From Metopolophium dirhodum (lineage: Eukaryota > Arthropoda > Insecta > Hemiptera > Aphididae), in assembly GCF_019925205.1 (NCBI RefSeq), contig NC_083560.1, positions 20,603,145 through 20,667,144 of the forward strand: 64,000 nucleotides of DNA. The letters run 5' to 3'. Each line of letters opens with the position of its first letter. The stretch's first letter is position 1. The position numbers and the translations under genes are program-made. The notes below the pieces were generated by a model. That model searched no databases. It was not told where the DNA came from and saw only the letters and a list, made by a program, of their open reading frames with translations. Below, one piece after another: positions 36,000-48,237 of the stretch.

Positions 36000-36690
36000 A
36001 ATCATATTACAATAACCACATTTTTAATCCAAAATGTTTTAATGATTGCAATGAATATATTGTTGTTTTGAATATCTGATGCTAAATACTAATAGAGCAT
36101 CTTGTTTTATTTCATTTTTTAAAAAAACACTTAAAAAATAATTGCTTACCAAATTACCTATGTATATAGATTTATGACTTTATTTATTATCAATTGATGA
36201 AAACCAGAAAATGTAGTGTGGCATCTTTTTAAATCAGTAGAAAATTAAAAAAAATCTGTATTAAGGGGCCTTTTCTGAAATTATACAAAATTTTATATTT
36301 TAGTTGCCACCCTGGTTGCCACCATAATATAATACTAAAAAAAATTACTTCATAAGAATAATTCTCAGTCCTTGTGGAGTTGTTAGATTTTGATAACTAT
36401 TTTTTTATCTGAAATACGAAGAGTTCCTACATGTCGCATCAAACTCCGATTTCCAATTTTATTTCAAATAACGGTACAATATAATTTATAAAAACCGCTT
36501 GAAATTGTATGAATGCATAAAGGACAGACAGACGGATGGCAGACAGACATTCATTAATTTTTATATAATATATACATTAGTATTCCATTGGTTTTTTTTT
36601 TAAGTAAAGCCTCAGCTAACTATCCGACTATCAGATTTTAACAATAAAACACATTTGAAAACTTACAATTTGGCGGAGATATAGGTATCA
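36000..36690. other. Upstream of KDM4: non-coding
   Basis: AT-rich, and probably includes the first (non-coding) intron of KDM4, because an AG acceptor (TTTTAG at about 35928) precedes the first coding exon. No repeat or gene was recognised. Confidence 0.4.
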
Positions 36691-36699
36691 ATGTAGAGA

Positions 36700-38060
36700 A
36701 TTATAATTTACGCGACATACATCAACAACAGTATTCGATTTTCTTTCAATCCGTCCGACGGACTCACTCATCAGTCAAACGCAGTGCCTGATTGTAGTGT
36801 CGGTCGTTAGGTAGATTGGTTAAAAACGAACGTTTAGGTAACGATGGATCGATCGCGGTTTCAACAAAACTCAAGCCATCTACGAACGGACTAGCGACGA
36901 TAACACCGAGCTCGGAAGACCGTTGTATTTTCCACTTGCGATAATTTCGAATTTAACGTCGAACTTCTAAGTTTCCGACAGAACACGACGAGACGAATAC
37001 GGTACACATTACACAAATGCCAAAATACTTATCACGACGAAATAGACGGGTAGGTACCCATGTCAGTGACTTGTTGATACGCATCTTGTTCGCCGACCAC
37101 TCCACACCCTGCCTACTAGTAGCACGACTGGTTCGTTCGTCGCTGTACTATCATGTCGTACGGGTAATTTAACGGTCAACGAAATGAGGCGAACTACGAC
37201 CATGGTTGGGATGGGTGGGAGGCGCTAACCGCCTTGTACAATTTATTGTTGCCGACATACCAACCTATCTGTTTTATTATGAACGTCACGACCATAGAAC
37301 AGATAAAATAACGTTACGACGTTTGAGAGATTATTATACGGTAAGGATGGCGGCACTGGCCACCGTCTTTTTCATGGCGTCGGAGCGTCGTGTTTTGTTG
37401 TCGCTTTTCGTTCGTTCGCGGTTAAATCGTTGTGATCGTATAATATAATATTTTCCACAATTATTTTATGCGCAGTACGTTATCGAGCCTGTTTATCGAT
37501 ATTCGACACGACAAACGTTGTAATATTGTTGTAATAGGTTATATTATAGTTATTACCGAGTGGTACATTTTTACTCAATCATCTCGAATAACGATATATT
37601 TTTTTACGTTTTTCTGTGCTGTTTACATCTTGCGCGAATTGAATACACTCGGTAGCGCTGGCCTCGTGTGTGATTTCGTCGCGTTTAATATATTTTGAGG
37701 TTCGAGTAGCCACATTGTAGTGTCGCTATAATTGCTGTGACGTGTAGTCGGTCTCAGGACTTCCGTGTAGTTTTTCCGACGAACGTTTCTTAGACTCGTC
37801 GTAAACACGACTGACGACTGTGTCCGACCGCTTCCAAACGAAATAACCAGTTCAATTGGTGAACATCCTTTGGGCCAACCGATAAGACTGCACTCGCTAC
37901 CAATACTGAAACATCATCGATTATAAAACTGACGGAAAAGTAATTTGTACAAGTATGTATAGTTATTAGTTTTTTCATATTATACACATGGCGTGGTCAC
38001 TCGCTTTCCGCGCTCTCTCCGACAAATAAAATCGATCACATCCCTCGACGACGCTCAACG
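36700..38060 (-). promoter_or_regulatory. GC-richer region, probable KDM4 promoter and 5' leader
   Basis: Base composition changes sharply from the AT-rich surroundings to a CpG-containing stretch (for example CCGTCCGACGGACTC, GACGAGACGAATACGG). It lies about 0.8-2 kb upstream of the KDM4 start codon. The open frames here (37206-37448, 37468-37698, 37790-37987 and others) match no family I know and overlap on both strands, as expected for GC-rich leader DNA. A divergent promoter for an unknown plus-strand transcript is possible. Confidence 0.4.
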
Positions 38061-38550
38061 CTGTTTATTATTTAGAATTTAAGCGACAGTGTATATGAAC
38101 TAAAATTAAACTATATAGGCAGGTACCTACCTACATGATAAATAAAACAAATTAATCAATTATAAATAGTTGTGATTTATGGGCTCGTCTCTTGTGTTGA
38201 AACTAGTTACAATGTATTTTGTAATAACTAATCACTATGACACTACTCATAAAAAGGAAGTACCTAATTAATGTACAATGGTAGAAATAACGCAAAAAAT
38301 AAATAATCGATAAATGTAGAACAAGGTTTATACCTCGGTTTATACATTCAACATATTTTATACTGAAATAAAATTAAAAATTTTTTAATATTAGATACAA
38401 ATACACATTTATTACCGAAACAAATTTATGTGTTTTAGATTTCGTATATTATGTTATATAATATAATATTAAAATGGGTAAATGGTCATACAAGTTCATA
38501 TCTAGTTTTAAATAATTTAATTATGTTAGGTTTAATATTTTATAATTATA
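38061..38550. other. Non-coding spacer
   Basis: AT-rich sequence with no gene or repeat recognised. Confidence 0.35.
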
Positions 38551-38551
38551 T

Positions 38552-38638
38552 GTATAATATCCAAGGCTAGGATATTATATGTATAATATCCAAGGCTAGG
38601 ATATTATATGTATAATATCCAAGGCTAGGCAAATTAAC
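38552..38638 (+). repeat. Three tandem 29-bp hairpin-forming repeats
   Basis: The unit GTATAATATCCAAGGCTAGG plus ATATTATAT repeats at 38552, 38581 and 38610. Each unit is itself an inverted repeat (TATAATATCC ... GGATATTATA). The third unit leads into the larger duplicated block. Confidence 0.8.
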
Positions 38639-39220
38639 TATTTTACAAGTTTGAAGTTAGAAGTTACCTTTATTTTTTTCTTTCACTTCTAAAAGTTACA
38701 AGTTAATTAAGTAGAATATAAAAGTACCTAACTTAATTTAGTTAAAAATAAGTTACTTTTTTTCTTATAAAATTTTAAAAATTATTCGTACCTTTTTTAA
38801 AAGCTAACATATAGTAATTTGATAATTAATGTCTTATAATTTTAAATTAAATGTTTGTATTAAAATTTATAACTGTAGGTACTTTTATAAATGATATAAT
38901 CCAACAAAATAATTATATGTATAATATCCAAGGCTAGGCAAATTAACTATTTTACAAGTTTGAAGTTAGAAGTTACCTTTATTTTTTTCTTTCACTTCTA
39001 AAAGTTACAAGTTAATTAAGTAGAATATAAAAGTACCTAACTTAATTTAGTTAAAAATAAGTTACTTTTTTTCTTATAAAATTTTAAAAATTATTCGTAC
39101 CTTTTTTAAAAGCTAACATATAGTAATTTGATAATTAATGTCTTATAATTTTAAATTAAATGTTTGTATTAAAATTTATAACTGTAGGTACTTTTATAAA
39201 TGATATAATCCAACAAAATA
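38603..39220 (+). repeat. Perfect-looking 309-bp tandem duplication
   Basis: The block 38603-38911 is repeated immediately at 38912-39220. I saw no mismatch when reading both copies, which include GAAGTTAGAAGTTACC, TTACAAGTTAATTAAGTAG and TTATAACTGTAGGTACTT. It begins with a partial copy of the 29-bp unit. Near identity implies a recent event or an assembly duplication. Confidence 0.85.
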
Positions 39221-39224
39221 ATTA

Positions 39225-40705
39225 AATTATTTATATGTGTTTGTTGACGTAATGGTTCACTATAATAAAATATATTTGAATAATCAAATGCATTATAAGA
39301 ATATAATTAATTGGTTACAACGCTGACAGTTTCACAGAAAAGCAACGTAAAAAAAGATTGTTTAAAATAATTTTGGACGTTACATAGCCGACAGACAATT
39401 TGTTTATAACTTTATGTCCATTATTTAAATCCATACATAGTACTACATAGGTACAGTCTTTGCAAGAGAATTTCAAACTTTTGTTTATTACGGGGAGGTA
39501 GTATCAGGTGGTTTATTTAAAAATATAATTAAACGCAATTTTTAGACCAGTGTGGATGGATCTGTAACGAGCCACTGAAAAAATAACATATAAATGATAC
39601 ACGGCATGCCTGTAACAGCGTATCACTTTCAATCGCCAATTGTTTTTTTTTTTAAGAACTTCAACTGTAATTCAACCTAAATCATGTAACATACTAAGTT
39701 GATTTAACGTAAGCATTGAGGTTAATAAACTATCTTGGGTATTTATGTAGTTATAAATTATATTGAACTACCCATATTTTTATCAACATTAATAATTATA
39801 GAATACCTATAACTGGTTAGTTATTATGTTATGTTGATAATGGTTTAAAATTATTTAAATGATACATAATATGTAGAGTTTATTGGGTTAATTAATTTAT
39901 CAAGGTATCTACATTTAAATAACGTTTTAATCAGCTGTTTCCAGGCCATACTATTTATAATGAGGGCCACATGGGGGCCGTGGGTTGCCGACCCTTGGTG
40001 TAATATATATTCTACTTGTGGTATAGCAGGTAATAATTAAATTACTTATTATCAATTACCTATTTAAAACCTCTTTTAAAACTTGAAATCAAAATTCAAA
40101 ATAATTAAAATACTTAATTGAATTTGAATTTTATTTTCAAATATCCTAGCCTCCTAAATGTTGTCATACATTTTATATTTATAACTTATTTAGCATCGAG
40201 TCCCCTGGTACATCATAAACAAATGTACACAAAGCCTTAAAAATAGAAATATTGAACCAACTAACTTTAACCAACCATAATCAATTATAATATGTTACAC
40301 TCCAGAATCCCACACCATTCTCTTACTTTTTAGCCTACCAGCTATCATCACATACTTTTCCTGTCAACTCACCACGCAGACATAAAAAGCGGTGACCTAC
40401 TCGACTAATTGATTTAATAGACCAATTCTTCTGAAGTGTTTCATCACTTGATTACTTCCCTCCTCACGTGTTAATATTATTATTTATTATGTAAATTTAC
40501 ATAAACTAATACTTATAAAATAAGCTATGTAGGTAATTGTGTACTTTTTTTCCTCATATTTTCACGATTTGCATATTACACCTAGTTATTTTTTTCCATC
40601 TAAATTTGAACTGGAATTTCTCAAAATTCTAAGGCATGTGACAATTTTCAATAATTTATCACTACTAAATTTTTATTCTAGAATGCACGCTTCCTGGTAA
40701 TTTTG
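39225..40705. other. Non-coding region with a hAT-type end relic
   Basis: No gene. At about 39945-40005 the complement of CACCAAGGGTCGGCAACC is present, resembling the GGGTCGGCAA ends of Charlie/hAT-type miniature elements. Confidence 0.35.
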
Positions 40706-40710
40706 TTTGA

Positions 40711-41225
40711 TTAAGAGGACATTGTACCCACATTGTTATCTCTATCGTACATACATATGAGGTTTTTATAGTATTTTAATTTTAAAGCGAGTTATGAGTA
40801 TTTTAAAATTGTAAATTGTTTGTGCATCTTAAATAACTCATATCTTGCTTAAAATTAAAATATAATAAAAAACCGAAGAGATTGACTAGGTAATAATATT
40901 ATCTTTAAATTTTATAATAGGCCAATTAAATTCACTCTAATTTTTAAACAAATGGAGCTCAACGAATATAGTGTATAATTTGCTCCGTTCAGAATTTGTG
41001 AGACAGAAACAACAAATGACACATCTGCTTAAAAATTAAAATATCGTAAAAAACTAACGAGAGCGATCCAACACAGATAATGTTTGTTCCTACCTAAACA
41101 TTTAATAATATGTCTATTCACTCTAATATCAAAACTAATAGCACACTTTTGAAATTAGTGAACGAAAATTTGCTGTCTTAGGTGTGTAAAATGGACACAA
41201 CACATGAGAGTACGACGTCATCTTA
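40711..41225. repeat. Fold-back element of the AAGAGGAC family, copy 1
   Basis: Outer ends are TTAAGAGGACATTG and the complement of TTAAGATGACGTCG. The interior is a large imperfect palindrome centred near 40815: TATAGTATTTTAATTTTAAA pairs with the AAAATTAAAATATAATAAAA segment. It lacks coding capacity. Related sequences lie at 42400-42700, 63315-63735 and 63745 to the window end. Confidence 0.55.
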
Positions 41226-41298
41226 AGTATTCTATTAATTATAATTGCTTAGTTAATTATCATTTGTAACTTAGAAAATGACATTATTTTTTTCCTAG

Positions 41299-43544
41299 AT
41301 ATGATGGGTGTCTGTTGTTCTTGTAAGGCAAAATTGCACGGTGAAGGTACACGGGTGTTTTCTAAAATTACACCGCATAGTAATGCAACATACATGAGTA
41401 AAATTAATGAGCTTATGGAAAATGAATTACCAATTAATGTGACCCCTGATGATTGCATATGCAAGAGTTGTACCTCAATGCTTGATTGTATTGACAGCTT
41501 GGAAAATAAAGTAGAAAAAATTAAAACCAAGATCTTCCAGTCAGTGTTCGGGTAAGTATATAACCTAATTAGAAACAAGATACAATACAATAATATTAGG
41601 TAGTTATATAAAAATATTACTTTGTACTTTTTCTTAGATTGCAATAGAACACTTAAAGGCAGAGGAACAACTACTGTTTCCTACTGTAACTACTGCTGCC
41701 GTAGTTACTCCCGTCCAAACTCCATTAAAATTGTTAAATTCACATCAGCAGCCAGAACAACAACAACAACAACAACCACCACCACCACCACCAACAACAA
41801 GAAAGCGCTAACAAAATTATAATGTACAAGTGTGACTTTTGTACATTCCAATCGAAAGAGCTTGGTATTGTTCGGTATGTACATTATTCAATATTATTTT
41901 AAAAATTATTATTAATGCTTTAATTTTAGATTCCTCATGCGCAAAAATATGAACAAAAAGGAGCCTGAAAAACCTATTATTAATCCAGCGGCTAAAGCAT
42001 TAACTCCGGTAAGAATAAAAAAAAAATATGACCCATTACTATATTAATTTAGTATAAGACCAATTAATATTTTTGCTGTACATATTTTAATTTAGTTGGC
42101 ACTTTCATTACTACTTTTTCACTTAACAATTTTCAATTATAATATAATATGTTAACTACACTAAATTGTATTTTGCATCATTGAACCATGTTACTGTGTT
42201 ACTAAGACAGATTTTAATTATAAATATCCTATTTTGTTCCATAAGATCCTCGATAAGATCATAATTTAAAAATATATATTATACTACTGTTTTTATTTAT
42301 TGACTTTTAAGAAAGTGCCAGCATATTTTTTTTCTCCCTGACCCACCCTCAATATCACAAATTGTATCTGCAAAATAATGATCATAATCATATTAATTTC
42401 TAAAATTAGAGCAAAATGACCTCTTATAATATTTGAAGGTAAGATTACTATCTATGCCATCTCATAGGCTTTTTATTATATTTTAATTTTAAAACGAGCT
42501 TTGTAAATTGTACAACTTAAATATTCATAACTTGCTTTAAAAATAAAATATTATAAAAAGCCTAAGAGGTTCCCTAAATAATAATCTTACCTTCAAATTT
42601 TTATGTGGTAATTTCACTCTAATTTTAGAAATTAAAATGATAATGATCATAACTGTTAACGTAAAATTTGCTATTTTGCATGAGTGAGGGAGAAAAAAAA
42701 ATGCCCTGACATCCATTTAATTGAAAAAGAATTTCTTTCAATATTAATTTTATGTAACTCATTTACTATTGTTTAAAATGCAGTTAATAATATGAGACAC
42801 AATTTTGATTTGATCTCTTAATTTATATAAATTTAATTTAATTTAGGTACCGCAACAGAAGAAACGGCATTATAGATGTCAAGTATGTTTTAAATCCTTT
42901 GATAGTCAAATTAATTACCTTGATCACATTCAGAAAGACCATTATCAGCCATCTCAATCAACCTTAAATGGAGTAAATGAAAAATTAAATATTTTAACAA
43001 ATCTTCATGTGCTGATTATTTTACTTTATTTTTAGGAAATAGAAACGGAAGATTCTTGTCTGGTTACAACCAAAGTTATGAAACCGGAACCATCCAAGAC
43101 TCAAGAAAATAATCAGCAAGCGGAGTCTCTTATGGACATAGACGAAAATCAACAGGAGAACAACAAAGGCAGTGTCAACACAGATATGATATTGAATGAC
43201 AATGTCCCCATTGAAGGATCTGCTAATGTTGAACAAGAAGAAGGAACTGAAAATGCAGGCAAAGGAGAAGAAACTGAAAACTCTCAGGAAGATATGACTG
43301 TAAAAGAAGTAACATCGAAAAAAAACCTGAGCCTGCACAAGAAGAAGAGAATGAAGAAGATACAGTTGTGCCTGAACAGGAAGAAGCTCATCAAGTAACT
43401 CCAGACAGTGTTGAGAAAGAAGTTAATGAAGACACTACAAATGTAGAAAACAAAACGGAAAACTTGGACATAGAATCAATGTTAGCTGCAATCTATAATG
43501 ATAATACTAACAATGGGTGGGGGGATACACATAACAAAGATTAA
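41299..43544 (+). pseudogene. ZAD-like / C2H2 zinc-finger gene with two frame disruptions
   Basis: This is a probable nuclear DNA-binding protein; I do not recognise the orthologue. Exons by splice sites: 41299-41551 (acceptor at 41298; ATG at 41301), 41638-41874, 41930-42008, 42847-42972 and 43036-43544. Exon 1 has paired Cys motifs CCSCK and CICKSC about 50 residues apart, like the ZAD domain of insect zinc-finger proteins. Exon 2 holds a Q6-P6 tract, then KCDFCTF, a finger half without its histidines. Exon 4 has a complete C2H2 finger (YRCQVCFKSF, HIQKDH). Exon 5 is a long acidic tail ending MLAAIYNDNTNNGW. Two breaks appear. In exon 2 the Q/P frame runs into a stop before the KCDFC frame. 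In exon 5 an eight-A run at about 43318-43325 shifts the frame, so reading stops at 43398 instead of 43544. Either a decaying gene or homopolymer errors in the assembly. Confidence 0.6.
42400..42700. repeat. Fold-back element of the AAGAGGAC family, copy 2 (intronic)
   Basis: AAGGTAAGATTACTATC...CTTTTTATTATATTTTAATT pairs with TAAAATATTATAAAAAG...ATAATCTTACCTTCAAA. It also carries the shared word TTCACTCTAATTTTAGAAAT. It lies in the intron between exons 3 and 4 of the zinc-finger gene. Confidence 0.55.
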
Positions 43545-45625
43545 GATTTATACAACTTATTTAAAAGTTAGTAATCAATTTTATAAGCTCTAGTTTTATA
43601 ATTTAAAAATTATTTTTCCATCAAGGTTTTTTTTTATAACAATTAAGTGGCATAAAATAGGAGACTGTATTATTTATTAAAATATTAGAAATTAAACCAT
43701 TATTTTTTTTTTATAAATTATTAACATAAGGAGTACATTTACAAACGGCATTAAAAAAATTTGATAGATTTTGGAATACATTAAACAATTCTATTTAATG
43801 AATTACTTAAATTATACATTAACTGATGGTAAAATTTAAATCAAATTAACATAATATTAAAATAAATTGCCAAACAGTTATTCGTTTCTACTTACATAAA
43901 AGTTAATTGTTTTATATTCGAGATCTTATAATATATTTCAACCATGTACTTACCTAAGTAATACTAATATTCAATTTCCAATCGTAATCGTGTTAAAGGC
44001 AATTAACAGACATATAAATATGTTTATATTGTTGTCATGGTTTTATAGTTTTTGTTAAATCAAAATTAAGTCAACTATAATAAAAAAAAAAAAAAAATAC
44101 ATAACTAATAAATGTATAAAAATATATGTAATAACAGTGGATAGATTATTAATTTTTGTTTCTCAGTTTTTAAAAGTAATAATTGATTTATTTTTAGTTA
44201 AAATTTAATATTAATAATTATATCATGGTTATGAGTAGAAATAATTGAATTCCTATTAAGTAACGAGTTCAGAATGTATTATTGTGCATTTATGCCTGAA
44301 TCTTGTTATAGTTTTAATAATCTAGGATTCATCAATAATAGGGGGACGTAACATTACATTAAACTACATTTTCATACAGTAGTATAGTACTAAAATTAAT
44401 ATTGTAGTAATATAAAAATAATAAATTATAAAGCGTATTATTCTTAAAAAAATGTAGAAGTTTGTAATATTTGTCTTTTATTTCAAAGGTGTAAAAGACA
44501 TTTTAACTATTTTAAATCCAAAAAAAAATATATTTATTGGTATTAAATGAATTCATTAGTATTCATGAAATGAAGGTATGTGTTCATTACATTTTTAAAA
44601 AGAAAATAAGTTTATAATATATGTAAAAGGCATAATATGTGCATGAATCTTTGTCATAGTTTAATTAATCTTAGCTTAATCAATAATTTTAAGAGGTAAA
44701 ATTAAATTCGAAAAAATGTATTTATTAGTATCTAATATAATTCTTACATACTTGATATTTAAGTAAATATTTATTAGTATTAAATAAATTAATTAATATT
44801 CATGAACTATGAAGGTTGTATGCATGTCCATTCTAATATTTTTATTAAGACAAGTTCAGAGGTATAAAATATGCATGAATCCTTGTCATAGTTGTAATAA
44901 TCTTAGCTTAATCAATAATTGTATTAAGTTAAATTAAATTCCTTTAGTGTACAGTTCTAAAGTACTAAAATCTTAATACATAGTAATAATAAAAAAAAAA
45001 AAAATATTAAATTTATTTGTTAGTAATTAATTATTTTTGTTCATTATTTTAAATTTATTATATCCTAAATATTTAAGTTAATATTTTATAGTAATAGTAT
45101 ACTCACAATTCTGATTTAAAATACTGTTAATATTTTTGAAATTTGTGCATTTATATCATTTATATGCATTTATATGCATAAGTTGTCAAAGTATATAATT
45201 AGATTTTTACATACTAACATCTATATCATCACTTTTACCGTTGAATTATAGATTCCAAAATATATTGCAAAATATTTTTATTATAATTTAAAATTTTGTA
45301 TTTTATAAGATTATGATACCTGAATCAATTAATATTTTTTATTTAACTTAAATAAAATAAAAACAATTGGAAAATGCACATTTTTCAGTATTATCACTAT
45401 GAGAAAACACTATTCAACATAAAGCAAATTTAAAAATATATTTTAAGCAACCTAGTTTAAGAGTTGTAAACAAATAATAATATTTGGTAGTTTGTAATAA
45501 TATTATATTATACTTATTTATACATCTTAATTACATTTCTTTAATAAAGTTCACTTTAATATTTTGAAATAACTTGTTTTTTGTTATATAACATTGTGTT
45601 TGTATTCTAAATAAAAATAACATAA
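43545..45625. repeat. AT-rich intergenic DNA with diverged tandem modules
   Basis: From 44270 to 44950 a module recurs three times (near 44284, 44639 and 44872). It is marked by TGCATGAATC-TTGTCATAG followed by AATCTTAGCTTAATCAATAA. Spacing is uneven (about 355 and 233 bp) and identity moderate. The rest has no gene I can support. Confidence 0.45.
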
Positions 45626-45629
45626 TCAA

Positions 45630-45730
45630 TTAAATCCTATAGTCATGATGGTCGGGTGTCCATCTAGGTGGTTCATAATCATAATTAACTGAAGAAGTCT
45701 TACTGTTATGCGCTTCACTGTTTATAGTTG
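45630..45730 (-). CDS. Possible isolated 3' terminal exon
   Basis: On the minus strand an open frame ends ...VNYDYEPPRW and TPDHHDYRI followed by a stop at 45630-45632. The aromatic, proline-rich composition is unlike random AT-rich translation. Candidate acceptors (CAG) lie at 45718-45720 and 45731-45733, but their polypyrimidine tracts are poor. If real, the upstream exons lie beyond the MULE relic, perhaps including the GC-rich frame at 51410-51590. Product unknown. Confidence 0.25.
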
Positions 45731-45820
45731 CTGATTAACTCACCACTGGTTCGACAACAAAGAATAAACTGACTGATGCTGAAATACGTATGACGGAATA
45801 CTCTTGACAATACGGGCGTA

Positions 45821-46869
45821 GGTAAATTGAGTCCCAAACTAAATTACTGTTTTTCAAAAGCGGTGAATTGAGTAAAAGTTGTATAAAAGTTAAAGCGGTA
45901 AACTGAGTCCCTCGTATATTATTAGATAAGTTTTCAAAATTACCTATGTACGTACAGTCGTGCACCATTAGGTATTGCGATCATATAAACACACCAATGT
46001 CGCGTACTAATAATTAGATAATTTTCACTAAAATATATTTTTATTGACTTTGAAAAATCTATACATAATGCCGCACAACAAGTTTGGCCAGCAATTAATA
46101 TTAAAGGCTGTCGTTTTGACCTAGGACAAAATTGGTGGAAAAAAATTCAATGCCTTGGCTTAAGTACAAATTATAAAAAACAAAATTCGGAGGAAAGTTA
46201 TTTTTTAAAAATATTTTTTGGTTTACCATTTTTAAGTCCGAAAGATGTTTACAATTGTTTCATTGAAGATATTATGCCAAAGCTTCCTGCAAATGAAAAT
46301 ATAAAATTATTCACCGATTATATTTTAAAAACATACATCAGATTCCACATTCCCGCCTAATATTTGGGCTGAATTTTCGACAACATCTAATCGTACAACA
46401 AATAGTTGTGAATCATTTCAGTTTATTTTATACATCACATCACATCCAAATATTTATATTTTTATTGATGCATTCAAAGAAACCCAATCTAATACATATA
46501 TTCAATAAGAAGTAGAGACTATCCAAAAAATTAAAACACTAGAAAAGGAGAATATATTAAGAGAGCAAAATATGACAAAGTACAAAAATAATCAAATTAG
46601 TAGACTTGACTTTATTAAGCTCGTATCATTAAAATATTTACCCGTTTAATATGATATTATTATTGACAATATTAATTATTAAAAAATTATTATATTATGT
46701 ATTATTCATTAATCATTATTATAAGTATTATTAATTTACTAGAGTAAATATTTTACAAGGGACTCAGTTTACCTCTTTGATTTTTTTACGACGGACTCAA
46801 TTTACCTATTACTTTTTTTTTGGCGAGACTCAGTTTACCTAATAATATTTAAATGGGACTCAATTTACC
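45821..46869 (+). mobile_element. Mutator-like (MULE) element relic with subterminal motif arrays
   Basis: The core 46040-46520 is a MULE transposase C-terminal fragment. It shows the CxxH-like GCRFDLGQNWWKKIQ block, FFGLPFLSPKDVY, then after a frameshift near 46335 PPNIWAEFSTTSNRTTNSCE and SHPNIYIFIDAF. Stops end it near 46507. The left flank has GGTAAATTGAGTCCC-type words at 45821, 45861 and 45897. The right flank has the inverse GGGACTCAGTTTACC-type words at 46759, 46793, 46827 and 46855. These look like repeated inverted subterminal binding sites of the element. The N-terminal zinc finger and catalytic start are missing. Confidence 0.7.
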
Positions 46870-46990
46870 AAATCCGGATAATACACCGGGGACCGGGCTA
46901 CATACAAATATATAATAAAATGAAATCTAAATGTCGGATTTGGTAAATTGAGTCCCATTTAAATATTATTAGGTAAACTGAGTACCGCCA
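46827..46990. repeat. Inverted repeat joining two MULE-type ends
   Basis: CTCAGTTTACCTAATAATAT to CAAATCCG (46828-46876) is repeated in exact inverse orientation at 46935-46983 (CGGATTTGGTAAATTGAG to AGGTAAACTGAG) around about 58 bp of unrelated sequence. The right copy therefore begins a second element in opposite orientation, or is the true outer end of a larger palindromic element. Confidence 0.65.
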
Positions 46991-46999
46991 AAAAAAAAG

Positions 47000-48235
47000 T
47001 AATAAACACAATAATAATAATTGGGATTATAATGAAAGCAGAGGACGAAGTTATAATAGGAAAAAGATACTACTACAACGAGAAACGCAAGTACCAAAAT
47101 ACCTAACAATCCTTACCCATCCAGGTCAAATAATATATATTATAGGAAAAATAGCGACGACAGGAATTACTATAGATCGTACTCAAGAGTAAAAAAGAAC
47201 AATTGCTCAAAAACATTTTTGCTGATGATTGGTTAATCAAGTTATATGTTTTGGGCTTATAGATACGTCGTACTATTTTCTATTGGCGTAGATGCTGACT
47301 GTAAATGGTGTCGTCGTTTATACCGTTGCCATAAAGACGTGGGAACCTCTATGCAAACAGTATTCAACGACGACGGAATTTACGCCGACAATATCTTCGT
47401 CGATAGCATTACAAAATTACGAAATTTTTATCTGTTTTATCAAAAAAATGTAATTTAATGATCAGATCAAAATCGGAGGACAATATCTTTAATAATTCTC
47501 AACTGCTATTAAAACAGCTTATCGCCCATGAAGGTTGTATTCAATGTTCAAGCACTTCGATCTAACAAATGAAATTTAATTTTAAAAATTTTAAATTAAA
47601 AACATCAATAAATAGCTCAAAATGAATCAAAATATTTTGAAAAATAATAAACATTTGGTGAACATTTCAAGTACTTTCAAGTAAATAAGAAAATCGTTAT
47701 ATGACGAATTCTTTATTTATAGATGAATATCCAATGTCGAACTTTAAACGCTCATAAGAAATGTATTTGGCTTATCGTTCACTTTGACTTTTTTTTTATT
47801 GTTAAATGTAGAAAAATTTATATAAATTTGGTTTTTGTGTTTTGAAACTGAAATGGTGCATTTAGGCTATGACAGAATATATATTGGGGTGAGTTGAATT
47901 GAAACTTGCATTAAAATGTGCATAAAATGATTCACATGCATTGGTTGTTAAATGCGTATCAACTAAAGCACAGGCCCACACATCAGGCGGAAAAATAGCG
48001 GTTTTCCACGTTGGAACTCAACTATGCTTGCCATCGTGACGGTTGTGTAAACACTAAACACTAGTGAAACGTCGTTTCAAAAGTCCGATACGAAAATGAA
48101 ATTATTTGTCTCAATGTTTAAATATATTTTAGCATTCGAACAAAATATTGTTCACGATAAGATATAGATAAGTACGTTATTTATTATTTGCAGATAAAAT
48201 TATGTCGTGACAATTATATATTATTGATCAAAATT
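47000..48235. other. Probable interior of a degraded element
   Basis: No recognisable gene. An Asn/Arg/Tyr-rich open stretch (47010-47200) might be remnant gag-like or low-complexity coding DNA. The frame at 47246-47458 contains CKWCRRLYRC but matches no family I know. Part of 47580-47760 resembles the interspersed 1.4-kb repeat in diverged form. Confidence 0.3.
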
Positions 48236-48237
48236 AT

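Noticed and set aside
37206..37987. Several short open frames in the GC-richer region upstream of KDM4
   Set aside because: No recognisable domain, mutual overlap on both strands, and position fits a promoter or untranslated leader.
38552..38638. Short regular repeats considered as a CRISPR-like array
   Set aside because: Units are directly adjacent without unique spacers and the context is a eukaryotic genome. It is an ordinary tandem hairpin repeat.
41756..41800. CAA/CCA tract read as a separate Thr-rich protein (41622-41822)
   Set aside because: That frame lacks a sensible join to exon 1. The Gln/Pro frame with PVQTPLKLL upstream is more protein-like.
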